Positions 1 through 9,472 of a DNA stretch of 64,000 nucleotides are shown here, piece after piece. Position numbers and translations under genes: made by a program. The DNA comes from Buchananella hordeovulneris. Its GTDB lineage: Bacteria; Actinomycetota; Actinomycetes; Actinomycetales; Actinomycetaceae. Position 1 is the stretch's first letter. Each line of letters opens with the position of its first letter. The DNA lies in the NCBI RefSeq assembly GCF_001907235.1, contig NZ_MQVS01000006.1, forward strand, positions 107,224 to 171,223, given 5' to 3'. A model generated the notes under the pieces. That model saw only the letters and a list, made by a program, of their open reading frames with translations, had not been told where the DNA came from and searched no databases.

Positions 1-1024
1 CGTCGCTGCCCACTTGCACCACCAGCACCTCGTCGGGATTTACCCCTTCATCGTTGAGAATATCCGGCGAATGAGTGGTCAGGAAAATCTGGGCGCCTGG
101 GTCCCGCAGTACGGTGGCCAGCATGGTGGGGATCATGCGCACTATCGAGGCGTTGAGGGAGAGCTCGGGTTCTTCCAGCAGAATCAAGCCCCCTCCCTTC
201 GGAGAGCTGACCACTGTCCATAGCAGACCGATTAGCCGCAAAGTTCCATCGGAAAACTCCGCCTCGGTATGGACGGTGGGGCTAGCCCGCCAGTTTCGGT
301 AACCTGCCGATAGATGTGGACGCCCGGTATCATCGACAGTCACTTCTAGTGTTTCAAACTCCGGCACTGCGGACTTAAGCGCCTCCGTTATGCGCCGTAG
401 CCAGGCCTCCCGGGTCTTCTTTGGCGTCGAGTTTATCTGCGCAATGAACCCGGCCCCGAAAGAATCGGCGCTGCCGCTGGGCGCGGCCCGCACCACCTGC
501 GGCACCAGATGGAAGTAGTGAATCTTCTGGAAGTATTCGGCGATTGCCCGGAACTTGGCGTTCGCCCTGATCTGTTCCAGATGCGTCTGCGTTAGCAGCT
601 CGTCGTCCGCCTGATCATCGGCGTCGGGGCGCGAAAGTACAACCACACCATTCTTTACAACTTCCTCTTTGGCGACAAAGATGCGGTTCTTACCCTTCGC
701 CTCCCCCCTGATGGCTAGGCTGTAACGCCACTCGTCCTCCTGTCCTCCCCCACTTTCGTCGCGCAAAGTTACCGTTATCTCTACCCGCCCGCCTCGATGC
801 CTACGCGCGAAAAGACTACGCACAAAGCTCAGGCCTCGTCGACTCTCGACGGCATCAGCCAAGCCCCCTCCAGGCTTGGCGATATCCGCCAAGAATCGGA
901 AAACATCCAGGAAGTTCGACTTCCCGGACGCATTGGGCCCAACCACAAAAAGCCGTTTCCCAAGCGGGATATCTATCATTTTGAAGTTGCGCCAGTTGGC
1001 TATTTCCACGTGTGTAATGCGCAC
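1..1024 (-). CDS. AAA/ABC-type ATPase (AAA_21-like, RecF/OLD-like), partial at left edge
   Basis: About 341 codons are visible before the gene runs off the left edge. Reading starts at a GTG (codon 1022-1024) as MRITHVEIANWRNFK. The Walker A motif GPNASGKS is at residues 29-36. Near the window edge there is a signature-like segment (FSDGTLRLIG), a Walker B (LILLEEPELSLN) and a TTHSPDIL switch. This set of motifs is typical of the SMC/RecF-like AAA_21 ATPases, which include stand-alone ATPases and the ATPase parts of OLD nucleases and abortive-infection proteins. No TOPRIM domain can be seen, because the C-terminus is missing. The gene begins 38 bp after the M16 peptidase stop on the same strand. 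I see no strong Shine-Dalgarno sequence. The exact cellular role is unknown. Confidence 0.85.
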   Translation of the reverse strand, partial: MRITHVEIANWRNFKMIDIPLGKRLFVVGPNASGKSNFLDVFRFLADIAKPGGGLADAVESRRGLSFVRSLFARRHRGGRVEITVTLRDESGGGQEDEWRYSLAIRGEAKGKNRIFVAKEEVVKNGVVVLSRPDADDQADDELLTQTHLEQIRANAKFRAIAEYFQKIHYFHLVPQVVRAAPSGSADSFGAGFIAQINSTPKKTREAWLRRITEALKSAVPEFETLEVTVDDTGRPHLSAGYRNWRASPTVHTEAEFSDGTLRLIGLLWTVVSSPKGGGLILLEEPELSLNASIVRMIPTMLATVLRDPGAQIFLTTHSPDILNDEGVNPDEVLVVQVGSD

Positions 1025-1062
1025 TCAATCATTTTACACACGCGAGGTGAAATGTGACCTGT

Positions 1063-2418
1063 TCAGCGGGCCGCGGCCACCGTGTCGGTCAGCGCGCCGC
1101 TCAGGGCGCGGGGCGAGACCTGCGCCACCGCCCGCGGGCGGGCCAGCAGCTCGCGCGCCACTTCGGCCACCGCCGCCTCGTCCACGGCCTCCAGGCCCGC
1201 CACCATGTGCTCCAAGGTGGCCAGGTGACCGTGAATGATCTCGCCGCGCCCCAGCCGGAACATGCGCGACCCGTTGTCCTCCAGGCCCATCAGCATGGAG
1301 CCGCGCAACTGGCCCTTGGCGCGGGCCAGCTCGGTCGGCCGCGGCCCGGTGGCGGCCAAGTCCTGCCACTGCTCCAGCATGACGGCGGCAACGTCGTCGG
1401 CCAGCTGCGGCGCGCAGCCCGCGTACAGCCCGAAGTGCCCGTCGTCAGAGTAGCGCGCGTCGAAGGCGTAAGTGGAATAGGCCCAACCCCGCTTCTCCCG
1501 CACTTCCTGGAACAGGCGCGAGCTCATGCCGCCACCGAGGATGGCGGTCAGGAGACTGAGCGCCCAGCGGCGGGGATCGTTGGCGGCAATGCCGCGGCAG
1601 CCAAGCAGCACGTGGGCCTGCTCGCCCGGGCGCACCACCTCCCGCACGGCCACCTCCTGGCTGCTAATCACCGTCGCCCCCGGTGCGCGCCGCCCCACCG
1701 GCTGAGCCCCCACGGTACGGTCCCAGCCGCCCGCCGCCACCGCCCGCTCTACCAGCTCCACCAGCGCGGCATGCTCGACCGCCCCGGCAGCGGCCACCAC
1801 CAGCTCCCGCGAAACGTAGACGCGTTCGTAGTGGTCCCGCACGGACTGGACCGCCAGCTCGCCGACAGTCTCCAAGGTGCCCCCAATGGGACGGGCCAGG
1901 GACAAGTCCCCGTAGACGGCGGCAGCGAACTCCTCGTGCACGACATCGTGGGGATCGTCGGCAGCCGCCGCCAACTCGTCCAGGATCACGCCCCGCTCCC
2001 GCTCGAACTCAAGCGGGTCCAGCACCGAGGAGGTGACCATGTCGCCCAGCACCTCCACCGCCATCGGCACGTCCTCGGCCAACACCCGGGCGTGGTAGGC
2101 AGTGAACTCCTTGCCGGTGGCGGCGTTGGCCTCCCCGCCGACCGCATCGAACGCCTCCGCGATCGTGGCGGCGTCGCGCTGCGCGGTGCCCTTGAACAGC
2201 AGGTGCTCCAGGAAGTGGGTGGAACCGTACTCCCCCGGTTGCTCGTCGCGTGACCCGGCCGCCACCCAGGCCCCGATCGTGGCCGAACGCTGGGTCGGCA
2301 TGTGCTCGGAGATGACCCGAATGCCACCCGGCAGCACCGTGCGAGTGATCGTGCTGTCGGCCTGCGCCACGGTGAAGCTGCTCGCCCCCGTCAGGGGCAG
2401 ATCTATGAGGTTTCGCAT
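1063..2418 (-). CDS. M16 family zinc metallopeptidase
   Basis: 451 residues. The inverzincin motif HFLEH is at residues 68-72, and the third zinc ligand is the Glu of LDEL at residue 148, which is the HxxEH-76-E spacing of pitrilysin-family peptidases. The length fits a single-chain bacterial M16B enzyme (processing-peptidase-like, two homologous halves, the second without zinc ligands). An in-frame ATG lies 54 bp upstream. I prefer the start at 2418 because GGGAAG precedes it and the protein then begins MRNLIDLPLT, close to the family domain. It follows pnp by 66 bp on the same strand, an arrangement conserved in actinobacteria. The physiological substrate is not known. Confidence 0.9.
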   Translation of the reverse strand: MRNLIDLPLTGASSFTVAQADSTITRTVLPGGIRVISEHMPTQRSATIGAWVAAGSRDEQPGEYGSTHFLEHLLFKGTAQRDAATIAEAFDAVGGEANAATGKEFTAYHARVLAEDVPMAVEVLGDMVTSSVLDPLEFERERGVILDELAAAADDPHDVVHEEFAAAVYGDLSLARPIGGTLETVGELAVQSVRDHYERVYVSRELVVAAAGAVEHAALVELVERAVAAGGWDRTVGAQPVGRRAPGATVISSQEVAVREVVRPGEQAHVLLGCRGIAANDPRRWALSLLTAILGGGMSSRLFQEVREKRGWAYSTYAFDARYSDDGHFGLYAGCAPQLADDVAAVMLEQWQDLAATGPRPTELARAKGQLRGSMLMGLEDNGSRMFRLGRGEIIHGHLATLEHMVAGLEAVDEAAVAEVARELLARPRAVAQVSPRALSGALTDTVAAAR

Positions 2419-2440
2419 GGTTTCTTCACTTCCCTCACGG

Positions 2441-2473
2441 GGTGAGGCCCGGGCCATCGGCCCGGGCCTCACC
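2441..2473 (-). terminator. Strong hairpin between pnp and the M16 peptidase gene
   Basis: There is a perfect 15-bp inverted repeat with a 3-nt loop (2441-2455 and 2459-2473), with stem GGTGAGGCCCGGGCC. It starts 12 bp beyond the pnp stop. There is no T-tract, so it could be an actinobacterial L-shaped terminator or a hairpin that stabilises the 3' end of the pnp message. Confidence 0.6.
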
Positions 2474-2484
2474 TAGCGGACTGC

Positions 2485-4812
2485 TCAGTCTTCGCTCTGG
2501 TCCTCGCGCGACCGGCGGGTGCGCTGCCGGGGACGACGGGTACGCCGCTCGCCCTCGCCGCGCGCCGGGGCGGCCTCGGTCTCGGGGGCTGCCGCCGCTT
2601 CGGCCTCGGCGGCTGCCGTCTGCTCGTCGACCACGGCGTGCAGCGACAGCTTGCCGCGCGCGTCGATCTCCGCCAGCTCGACCTCAACCTGCTGGCCGAC
2701 GTCGAGCACGTCCTCAACGTTCTCCACGCGCTTGCCGCCCACCAGGCGCCGAATCTGGGAGATGTGCAGCAGTCCGTCCTTGCCGGGCGAGAGCGACACG
2801 AACGCCCCAAACGTCGTGGTCTTGACCACGGTGCCGATGAAGCGCTCCCCCACCTCCGGCATCTGCGGGTTGGCGATCTGGTTGATGGCGTTGCGGGCCG
2901 CCTCGGCCGACGGACCATCGACCGCGCCGATGTAGACGGTGCCGTCGTCCTCGATCGTGATGTCGGCGCCGGTGTCCTCCTGGATCTGGTTGATCATCTT
3001 GCCCTTGGGGCCGATAATCTCGCCGATCTTGTCCACCGGCACGTGCACGGTGATGACCCGTGGCGCCGTGGAGGCCATCTCGTCCGGGGTCGAGATGACG
3101 GACTCCATAACGTCCAGGATGTGCAGGCGGGCGTCGCGCGCCTGGGTCAGGGCCGCAGCCAGCACCGAGGCCGGGATGCCGGTCAGCTTGGTGTCCAGCT
3201 GGATGGCGGTAACGAACTCGCGGGTACCGGCCACCTTGAAGTCCATGTCACCGAAGGCGTCCTCGGCCCCCAGAATGTCGGTCAGGGCGGCGTAGCGAGT
3301 CTGACCATCCACCTCGTCGCTCATCAACCCCATAGCGATACCCGCCACCGGGGCGCGCAGCGGCACGCCCGCGTTCAGCAGCGACAAGGTCGAGGCGCAC
3401 ACCGACCCCATCGACGTCGAACCGTTGGAGCCCAGCGCCTCGGAGACCTGGCGGATGGCGTAGGGGAACTCGTCCCGGCTCGGCAGCACCGGCACCAGGG
3501 CCCGCTCGGCCAGGGCCCCGTGCCCGATCTCGCGCCGCTTGGGCGAACCCACGCGCCCGGTCTCACCGGTCGAGAAGGGCGGGAAGTTGTAGTTGTGCAT
3601 GTAGCGCTTGCGGGTCACCGGGCTGAGCGCGTCCAGCTGCTGCTCCATGCGCAGCATGTTCAGGGTGGTCACCCCGAGGATTTGGGTCTCGCCCCGCTCG
3701 AAGAGGGCCGAGCCGTGCACGCGCGGCAGCACCTCCACCTCGGCGGCCAGGCGGCGAATCTGGGTGGTGGTGCGCCCGTCCATGCGCACGCCGTCGGTCA
3801 GCACCTTGGTGCGCACAGCGTTCTTGGTCAGGGAACGGAAGGCCGCCTTGTAGTCCTTCTCCTCGTCCTCGGTCAGCTCCCCGAAGGTGGCCAGCACCTC
3901 GTCGCGCACCGCGTCGATCGCTTCCTCGCGTTCGGCCTTCTCCACGATGACCAGGGCGGCGTCGAGCTTGTCGCCGGTGGCCTCGGCCACCCGGGCGTAC
4001 TGTTCGTCGGTGTAGTCCAGGAAGAGCGGGAACTCCCGCACCGGCTTAGCAGCCACCTTGGCCAACTCGACCTGCGCCTCGACCAAGGCCCGAATGAAGG
4101 GCTTGGCGGCCTCCAGCCCTTGGGCCACAACCTCTTCGGTGGGTGCCGGGGCGCCCGCCTTGATGAGCTCCCAGGCGTTCTCGGTGGCCTCGGCCTCGAC
4201 CATCATGATGGCCACGTCCGAACCATCGGCGTTGTCCACCACCCGGCCGGCCACCACCATGGAGAACACGGCGCGGTGCAGCTCCGAGTAGCGCGGGAAG
4301 GCCACCCATTGGCCGTCAATCAGCGCGATGCGGGTCCCCCCCACCGGGCCGGAGAACGGCAGGCCTGCCAGCTGAGTGGACATGGAGGCGGCGTTGATGG
4401 CCACCACGTCGTAGGCGTCGTCGGGGTGAATGGAGAGCACGGTCTCCACCACCTGCACCTCGTTACGCAGGCCCTTGACGAAGGACGGGCGCAGCGGGCG
4501 GTCGATGAGGCGCGCAGCTAAGATGGCCTCGGTGCCCGGGCGTCCCTCCCGCCGGAAGAACGAACCCGGGATCTTGCCCGCGGCGTACTGACGCTCTTCG
4601 ACGTCGACGGTCAGCGGGAAGAAGTCGAACTGATCCTTCGGGTGCTTGCCGACGGTCGTGGCGCTCAGCAGCGTCGTCTCGTCATCGAGCGTGACCACCG
4701 CACTCCCGGCGGCCTGGCGGGCCAGCTGGCCGGTCTCGAAACGGATGGTGCGCTTACCGAAGCGGCCATTATCGATGACGGCCTCAGCGAATTTGATCTC
4801 AGAACCCTCCAC
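2485..4812 (-). CDS. pnp: Polyribonucleotide nucleotidyltransferase (PNPase)
   Basis: 775 residues, full length for an actinobacterial PNPase/GpsI. It degrades RNA 3' to 5' using phosphate, in the cytoplasm. Two RNase PH domains flank an alpha-helical linker. The second contains the GDMDFKVAG segment, whose acidic residues are catalytic in this family. A KH domain follows ([15 protein letters not shown]) and then an S1 domain ([10 protein letters not shown]...DGLLHISQI). The C-terminal tail of about 50 residues is Ala/Glu and then Arg-rich and probably disordered. The start [12 protein letters not shown] is the conserved family N-terminus. It follows rpsO, as in most bacteria. rpsO has its own terminator upstream. 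Confidence 0.98.
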   Translation of the reverse strand: MEGSEIKFAEAVIDNGRFGKRTIRFETGQLARQAAGSAVVTLDDETTLLSATTVGKHPKDQFDFFPLTVDVEERQYAAGKIPGSFFRREGRPGTEAILAARLIDRPLRPSFVKGLRNEVQVVETVLSIHPDDAYDVVAINAASMSTQLAGLPFSGPVGGTRIALIDGQWVAFPRYSELHRAVFSMVVAGRVVDNADGSDVAIMMVEAEATENAWELIKAGAPAPTEEVVAQGLEAAKPFIRALVEAQVELAKVAAKPVREFPLFLDYTDEQYARVAEATGDKLDAALVIVEKAEREEAIDAVRDEVLATFGELTEDEEKDYKAAFRSLTKNAVRTKVLTDGVRMDGRTTTQIRRLAAEVEVLPRVHGSALFERGETQILGVTTLNMLRMEQQLDALSPVTRKRYMHNYNFPPFSTGETGRVGSPKRREIGHGALAERALVPVLPSRDEFPYAIRQVSEALGSNGSTSMGSVCASTLSLLNAGVPLRAPVAGIAMGLMSDEVDGQTRYAALTDILGAEDAFGDMDFKVAGTREFVTAIQLDTKLTGIPASVLAAALTQARDARLHILDVMESVISTPDEMASTAPRVITVHVPVDKIGEIIGPKGKMINQIQEDTGADITIEDDGTVYIGAVDGPSAEAARNAINQIANPQMPEVGERFIGTVVKTTTFGAFVSLSPGKDGLLHISQIRRLVGGKRVENVEDVLDVGQQVEVELAEIDARGKLSLHAVVDEQTAAAEAEAAAAPETEAAPARGEGERRTRRPRQRTRRSREDQSED

Positions 4813-5004
4813 GGGTCCCCCTTCTCTTCAACGGCGTGCATCCGCGCGACATTCGCCACCCTCGTGGCGGCCCCACCGAGGCGTCGGTGGGCACACGCCG
4901 CGGGCCCGGTCGAGCCCACATTTTCGTCTTTCTATCGGGATCAATAATGACCGAAACCGGACCGTTATGCACGCCCGGGGCGCGTGTGGCGTATCACTAG
5001 CGGC

Positions 5005-5044
5005 AAAAGTGGGCGCGGGACCAACTGGCCCCGCGCCCACTTTT
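5005..5044 (-). terminator. Rho-independent terminator after rpsO
   Basis: There is a perfect 15-bp stem (5005-5019 with 5030-5044) and a 10-nt loop. The GC-rich core GTGGGCGCGGG is flanked by A4/T4, so a short T-tract follows in either direction. It lies 18 bp past the rpsO stop and 190 bp upstream of pnp, so pnp probably also has its own promoter in 4813-5004. I did not find a convincing promoter there. Confidence 0.85.
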
Positions 5045-5062
5045 ATTACTCCGCTGCGTCTC

Positions 5063-5332
5063 TTAGCGGCGCAGCCCCAGGCGCTCAATCAGCGACCGGT
5101 AACGCTCAATGTCGATGCCAGCCAGGTAGCCGAGGATACGACGACGCTGCCCGACCAGCAGCATCAGGCCGCGGCGGGAGTGGTGGTCGTGCTTGTGGGT
5201 CTTGAAGTGCTCGGTCAGGTCCTTGATGCGCTGGCTCAGCAGCGCCACCTGCACCTCGGGCGAGCCCGTGTCACCTTCGTGGGTGGCGTACTCGGCGATG
5301 ATCTTGCTCTTGACCTCGGGGGAAAGCGACAT
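5063..5332 (-). CDS. rpsO: 30S ribosomal protein S15
   Basis: 89 residues, the normal S15 length. It binds 16S rRNA in the central domain of the small subunit. The conserved [14 protein letters not shown] and [10 protein letters not shown] segments are present, and the protein ends [10 protein letters not shown] longer open frame exists upstream (to 5629), but [15 protein letters not shown] is the family N-terminus. The gene lies between ribF/hypothetical and pnp in the usual order and is followed by a strong terminator. Confidence 0.98.
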   Translation of the reverse strand: MSLSPEVKSKIIAEYATHEGDTGSPEVQVALLSQRIKDLTEHFKTHKHDHHSRRGLMLLVGQRRRILGYLAGIDIERYRSLIERLGLRR

Positions 5333-5498
5333 GGATACCCTTTTCTTCTCGTTGCACGGAGCGCCAAGGCATTTCCTTGGGCATGCCAATTCCGTGGCCG
5401 GCGTTAACGGCCCGCCCAGCCTAGCAGAGCCCGCCGCCGCGGTCGGCCCGCCCCGAAGTGAGCCCGCCCACGGGTCCGGCGCCCTGGCCACGGGGCGG

Positions 5499-6167
5499 TC
5501 AGTCCTGTTCCGCCTCTCCGTGGCCCTCCCGCAGGGGCAGCACGACCTCGATCCCCTCCACCCACGGATTGTGCCGGACATTGCCGTCCCAGTCCCACCG
5601 CAGCCCGGCCTCGGTGATGCTGGGCTCAAGTACCTCGGTGTACAGATCCATCAGGGCCTGCGCCTCCAGGCGGCGGCGCCGCTTCGCCCCCAGGCTGGCC
5701 TCGAAGTTTTCCCCTTGGCGGTAGCCCAGGTGCGGCCAGCACATGAGCTGGGCGCGGCGCTGCAGCATGTTTGCCCCGTCGGTCAGCAGCAGCACGGTGG
5801 CACGCCACTGGTTGCGAGGCGGCGGCGGGCAGGGCACGTCGCAGGCCTCAATGGACACCTCCGCCCAGACGTCGGCCTGCCGCCAGGCGGCCAGCAACTC
5901 CTCGACCACTCCGCCCGCGTAGTCCGCCAGGCGGCGGCGCCGCAGCTGGAGCAGGTGTTCACACCACTGCCGTAGCCCGGGCGGCCGCGGCGCCTGCCCC
6001 ACGCTGGCCTCGATACCACCCCAGGCCGCCAGCTCCAGCAGTTCCAGCTCGGCTTCGCCTGCTAGCAGGTCCTGCCACACCCACACCAGGGCATTCATGG
6101 CCGCCGCCCCAGACACACCCGGCAGGGCAGGGACTTCGGTCAGGCCGGGCAACAGGTTCGTGGACAT
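5499..6167 (-). CDS. Hypothetical protein downstream of ribF
   Basis: 222 residues, not recognised. The start at 6167 is well supported by AGGAGG placed 6 nt upstream of the ATG. The protein is rich in Trp, Leu, Ala and Arg, with no obvious signal peptide or membrane segment. It carries a CDVPCPPPP stretch, a basic run ([10 protein letters not shown]) and an acidic, Trp-containing C-terminus ([17 protein letters not shown]). It follows ribF by 97 bp on the same strand and may be cotranscribed with it. No function can be assigned. Confidence 0.75.
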   Translation of the reverse strand: MSTNLLPGLTEVPALPGVSGAAAMNALVWVWQDLLAGEAELELLELAAWGGIEASVGQAPRPPGLRQWCEHLLQLRRRRLADYAGGVVEELLAAWRQADVWAEVSIEACDVPCPPPPRNQWRATVLLLTDGANMLQRRAQLMCWPHLGYRQGENFEASLGAKRRRRLEAQALMDLYTEVLEPSITEAGLRWDWDGNVRHNPWVEGIEVVLPLREGHGEAEQD

Positions 6168-6264
6168 GCGGTTTCCTCCTCACAACTCGCCCCAATCCTG
6201 GCCCACCCTGCGGCCGCGGCGGGGACGGTCGCTGTCGCAATTCGGCGACCGGCCCGGCCCGACG

Positions 6265-7284
6265 TCAGGCAGGCTGCGCGGTGACCGCCGCCGGGTCGAT
6301 CGGGTCGGGCACCGGCACCCCGAGCAGGGCGGCGGTCTGCTCCACGTCGGTGCGCATCTGCGCCAACAACTCCCCCACATCGGCGAAGCTGAGCATCGGC
6401 CGCAGCCGGTGCGTCAATTCCACCACCACCTCTTGGCCGTACAGGTTCAGGTCGGCGCGCCCGAGCACGTGGGCCTCCACGGTGCGGGCGACATCGTCAA
6501 ATGTCGGGTTGGTGCCAATAGAGATCGCCGCAGGCAGACGCTCGGGCACGGCGTGCGTATCGGCCCGCACCAACCAGCCGGCGTACACGCCGTCCGGGGG
6601 CACGACTCCCGCCGTGTCAGCGTCCAGATTGGCGGTGGGGAAGCCCAGGGTCCGCCCACGGGTCGCTCCCTGGATGACAGTGCCGCGCACGCGGTGCGCC
6701 CGCCCCAGGATCTGCCCGGCGCCAGCCACATCCCCGGCCGCCAAAAGCTCCCGCACCCAGGTCGAGGACCAGCGGCGTCCGGACGGTCCGCCCACGTCGG
6801 GCAGCACGTCGACGGCAAAGCCCAACTCGCCCCCCAGCGCCTCTAGATCCGACAGACAACCGGCGTTCTCAGCCCCGAAACGCACGTCCTCCCCCACCAC
6901 GATGCGTTGCATTCCCAAGCACTCCACCAGCCAGTGGGTGACAAATTCGCGGGGAGTCTGGGCCGCAAACCGCAGGGTGTAGTCCACCACCACGGTCGCG
7001 TCGATACCGGTGGCCGCGATCGCCTCCAGGCGGTCAGGCAGTGAAGTGATGAGCGGCAGAGCCAGTTCCGGGCGGTGCACGTGCAGGGGATGCGGATCGA
7101 AAGTCAGGGCCACCGCCCGGGCCCGGGCCCGGCGGGCAGCCTGCACAGTGTGTCCCAGCAATCGCTGGTGCCCCAAGTGCACTCCGTCAAAGTTGCCCAG
7201 CGTCACCACGCTCGTGAAATCCGCCGGGATCTCTTCCCGGCCGTGATAGATCTCCACCTCAGCGTTTTCCGCAGCCGCAGCCAC
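6265..7284 (-). CDS. ribF: Bifunctional riboflavin kinase / FMN adenylyltransferase
   Basis: About 339 residues; makes FMN and then FAD from riboflavin in the cytosol. The N-terminal FAD synthetase domain has LGNFDGVHLGHQRLL, the nucleotidyltransferase HxGH signature. The C-terminal riboflavin kinase domain has RGRTLGFPTANL, DGVYAGWLV and GTNPTFDD. The start is uncertain. The GTG at 7284 overlaps the preceding small Cys-rich gene by 26 bp; a second GTG at 7257 (V10) gives a more usual N-terminus and almost no overlap. It sits between truB/small gene and rpsO, as in the conserved actinobacterial order. Confidence 0.95.
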   Translation of the reverse strand: MAAAAENAEVEIYHGREEIPADFTSVVTLGNFDGVHLGHQRLLGHTVQAARRARARAVALTFDPHPLHVHRPELALPLITSLPDRLEAIAATGIDATVVVDYTLRFAAQTPREFVTHWLVECLGMQRIVVGEDVRFGAENAGCLSDLEALGGELGFAVDVLPDVGGPSGRRWSSTWVRELLAAGDVAGAGQILGRAHRVRGTVIQGATRGRTLGFPTANLDADTAGVVPPDGVYAGWLVRADTHAVPERLPAAISIGTNPTFDDVARTVEAHVLGRADLNLYGQEVVVELTHRLRPMLSFADVGELLAQMRTDVEQTAALLGVPVPDPIDPAAVTAQPA

Positions 7285-7456
7285 CCGACTTGCCGCGGGC
7301 CCCGGCAGCCTTCAGTCCCAGGTCGCGGCGGCCCTCACTGATCGGACCGATTTCCTCGGCCCGCGCCTTGTGCCCACGGCCGCGGCCCCCGCAGCCACAC
7401 CCGCCCCCTGTGGGGGTGGGCGTGGGCGCTGGGTTCGGCGTTACTTTGTCGTTCAC
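7259..7456 (-). CDS. Small Cys/Gly-rich protein with two CGC motifs
   Basis: 65 residues, not matched to a family I know. It starts at a GTG preceded by a strong GGAGGGAGA Shine-Dalgarno sequence, which supports real translation. The N-terminus is Pro/Thr-rich (PNPAPTPTPTGG), followed by GGGCGCGGRGRGHK. The C-terminus is GGCGCGKR. The paired Cys-Gly-Cys motifs with nearby His and basic residues suggest metal binding or a redox role; this is an inference. It lies between truB and ribF, overlaps the annotated ribF start, and is probably cotranscribed with both. Confidence 0.7.
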   Translation of the reverse strand: MNDKVTPNPAPTPTPTGGGCGCGGRGRGHKARAEEIGPISEGRRDLGLKAAGARGKSGGCGCGKR

Positions 7457-7499
7457 GTTATCTTCTCCCTCCGGCAGCTAATGCTAGGTGACCGGCCCG

Positions 7500-8420
7500 C
7501 TAGTTCCCGGCCTGCCCCGGTGGGGCAAAAACCACATGCGGTCGGTCATGTTCGCCCTGTCGCCGCAGCAAGGCCACCAGGTCCTCGTGCGGACCGATAG
7601 CCGCCTGCGCCGCAGGCCCCCTGGCGGGGAGGAAGCGCCCCTGCCGCAGCGCGGCGGCCTCCACCTGCGTCACCTCCCGCACCGTAAACTCGGCGCGTGC
7701 CACGGCGGCCAGCCCCACCACCCGCAAGGCGACGGGAGGCTCGGCAGCATTGCCTGCCATCACCTCGGCGCTGAGCTCCTCCAGCGTGCGGGCGGCATCC
7801 AGACGGTAGGCCCCCACCCGCGTGCGCCGCAACGCCGTCAGGTGCCCGCCGCAGCCAAGCTGCTTACCCAGGTCACGGGCCAAGGCCCGTATGTAGGTGC
7901 CGGCCGAACAGTCGATGTCCACGTCGACGTCCAGCACGGGCGTGCCATCCGCCGCCCGGGCCGGGCGCGGTGGGCTCACCACCTCGAACCGACTGACCGT
8001 CACCGGGCGCGCTGCCAGCTGCACCCCCTGCCCCTGCCGCACCCGGGTGTAGGCCCGCTGCCCGTCGACCTTGATCGCCGACACGCTGGCGGGCACCTGC
8101 AAAATGTCCCCCGTCAGCCGCGCGATCTCGGCGGCCAACGTCTGCTCCGCGAGCTCCCGGCAGCCGCCGCCCGCCACCACTTGCCCCTCCGCGTCGTCGG
8201 TGTCGGTGGCCTGGCCGAGGCGGATGGTGGCGGTGTAGCTCTTGGTGGTGCCGCTCAGATGGGTCAGGAGCCGCGTGGCCGCCCCCACCCCCACCACCAG
8301 CACCCCGGTGGCCAGGGGGTCCAGCGTGCCGGCGTGCCCGACCTTGCGGGTGCCTGCCAGCCGCCGCAGCTTGCCGACCACATCGTGCGAGGTCAACCCT
8401 TGCGGTTTGTCCACCACCAC
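7500..8420 (-). CDS. truB: tRNA pseudouridine(55) synthase
   Basis: 306 residues. Converts U55 of tRNA to pseudouridine. The conserved N-terminus VVDKPQGLTSHDVV is followed by GHAGTLDPLATGVL, whose Asp34 is the catalytic residue of the TruB family. The middle has YTRVRQGQ and SAGTYIRALARDLG. The GTG at 8420 is the most upstream plausible start, 71 bp after the rbfA stop. I see no good Shine-Dalgarno sequence, so the start is not certain. Confidence 0.95.
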   Translation of the reverse strand: MVVDKPQGLTSHDVVGKLRRLAGTRKVGHAGTLDPLATGVLVVGVGAATRLLTHLSGTTKSYTATIRLGQATDTDDAEGQVVAGGGCRELAEQTLAAEIARLTGDILQVPASVSAIKVDGQRAYTRVRQGQGVQLAARPVTVSRFEVVSPPRPARAADGTPVLDVDVDIDCSAGTYIRALARDLGKQLGCGGHLTALRRTRVGAYRLDAARTLEELSAEVMAGNAAEPPVALRVVGLAAVARAEFTVREVTQVEAAALRQGRFLPARGPAAQAAIGPHEDLVALLRRQGEHDRPHVVFAPPGQAGN

Positions 8421-8491
8421 TAGGCCCGCCGGGGCGGGGGCCAGGGCGCGAGGCGCCGGGAACCGGTCGGTCGCCCGCTGCGGTGCGCCGT

Positions 8492-8944
8492 TCAGAGCGT
8501 CCCCTCCGCTTCTTCCTCCGCGCTCGGACGTGGCTCCCGGTACGGATTGGCTTCCCCGGCGTAGCTCTTGCCCGCCGCGAGGCGAGCCACCTCGGCATCC
8601 TTAGCGGCAGCTGCCACCAGAGCATCCTCAATTGAGGCAGCCGTCTCCGGCAGGGCGTCGCGCACAAATGTCAGGCTGGGAGTCAGGCGAATACCGAGGG
8701 CCTTGCCCACCTCCGAGCGCAACATGCCCGTGGCCGAACGCAGGGCCGCCGCGCTGGCCTCCGCCTGGGACTCCTCGCCATAGACCGTGTAGAACACCGT
8801 GGCCTGCTGCAGGTCCCCGGTAACCCGCACCTCCGTGATGGTCACGAAGCCGAGCCGGGGGTCCTTAACGCGCGTGTCCAGCAGGCGAGCCACCGTTTCG
8901 TGAATCCGATCGGCTACCTTGCGGGCGCGTGCCTGATCTGCCAT
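8492..8944 (-). CDS. rbfA: 30S ribosome-binding factor A
   Basis: 150 residues. Assists late maturation of the 16S rRNA 5' end and cold adaptation. The single KH-like domain shows the family pattern VADRIHETVARLLDTRVKDPRLGFVTITEVRVT split over its first 50 residues, and LRSEVGKALGIRLTPSLTFV further on. A tail of about 35 acidic/Ala residues is common in actinobacteria. AAGGAGG lies just upstream of the ATG. It normally follows infB directly; here a transporter and two-component block separates the two. Confidence 0.95.
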   Translation of the reverse strand: MADQARARKVADRIHETVARLLDTRVKDPRLGFVTITEVRVTGDLQQATVFYTVYGEESQAEASAAALRSATGMLRSEVGKALGIRLTPSLTFVRDALPETAASIEDALVAAAAKDAEVARLAAGKSYAGEANPYREPRPSAEEEAEGTL

Positions 8945-8986
8945 GTCGGCCTCCTTCAGTGTTTTCCGGGCCCCAGATTACGGCCC

Positions 8987-9472
8987 CTACCGGTCTGGAC
9001 GCGAACGCAGCAGGTCCACCACCCGGTCGGCTTGCAAAACCGGCAGAGCCACCAACGGGTCAGTGCCCGTACTAACCACGTAGTTGGTCAACTGGGTGCG
9101 CACGGTGTCCGCCAGCTCGGCGGCCTGCCACGGCTTGGCGATGTAGTGATCCAGACCCCCGTCGTTAATGGCGCGAATCGTGTCGGCCTGATCCGCCTGT
9201 CCCGTCACCAGCACTCGGCGGGCATCCCCGGTGGCGGCCACCTGCCGGGACGCCACCAAAAAGTCCACCCCCGACTCGCCCGGCAGTCGGTGATCAGCCA
9301 GGATAAGGGCCAACTCATCCCCGTCGGCCGTTATCTCCTCAACCACCTCCCGCGCGTCGGCGACGTCCTCGGCGTACTCGATCCGCACCCACGGAGCGAA
9401 TGGCTCTAGGTCGCGGGCTAAGGCCGCCCGCACCGGGGGTTCGTCTTCTAAAACCAAGATGGCTAGCTTCAT
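8987..9472 (-). CDS. Stand-alone response regulator receiver protein
   Basis: 161 residues. A receiver domain fills residues 1-120: acidic pocket LEDE (E9, D10), phosphoacceptor D60 in LADHRLPG, T90 in VTGQAD, and K113 in IAKPW. The remaining 40 residues are too short for a DNA-binding domain, so output may be by protein contact. The ATG overlaps the stop of the histidine kinase gene by 4 bp (ATGA), so the two are translationally coupled and are surely partners. The kinase is in turn coupled to the DASS transporter gene. Confidence 0.9.
   Translation of the reverse strand: MKLAILVLEDEPPVRAALARDLEPFAPWVRIEYAEDVADAREVVEEITADGDELALILADHRLPGESGVDFLVASRQVAATGDARRVLVTGQADQADTIRAINDGGLDHYIAKPWQAAELADTVRTQLTNYVVSTGTDPLVALPVLQADRVVDLLRSRPDR

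Noticed and set aside
2638..4521. 627-codon open frame antisense to pnp
   Set aside because: His/Gly/Leu-rich shadow; pnp is certain.
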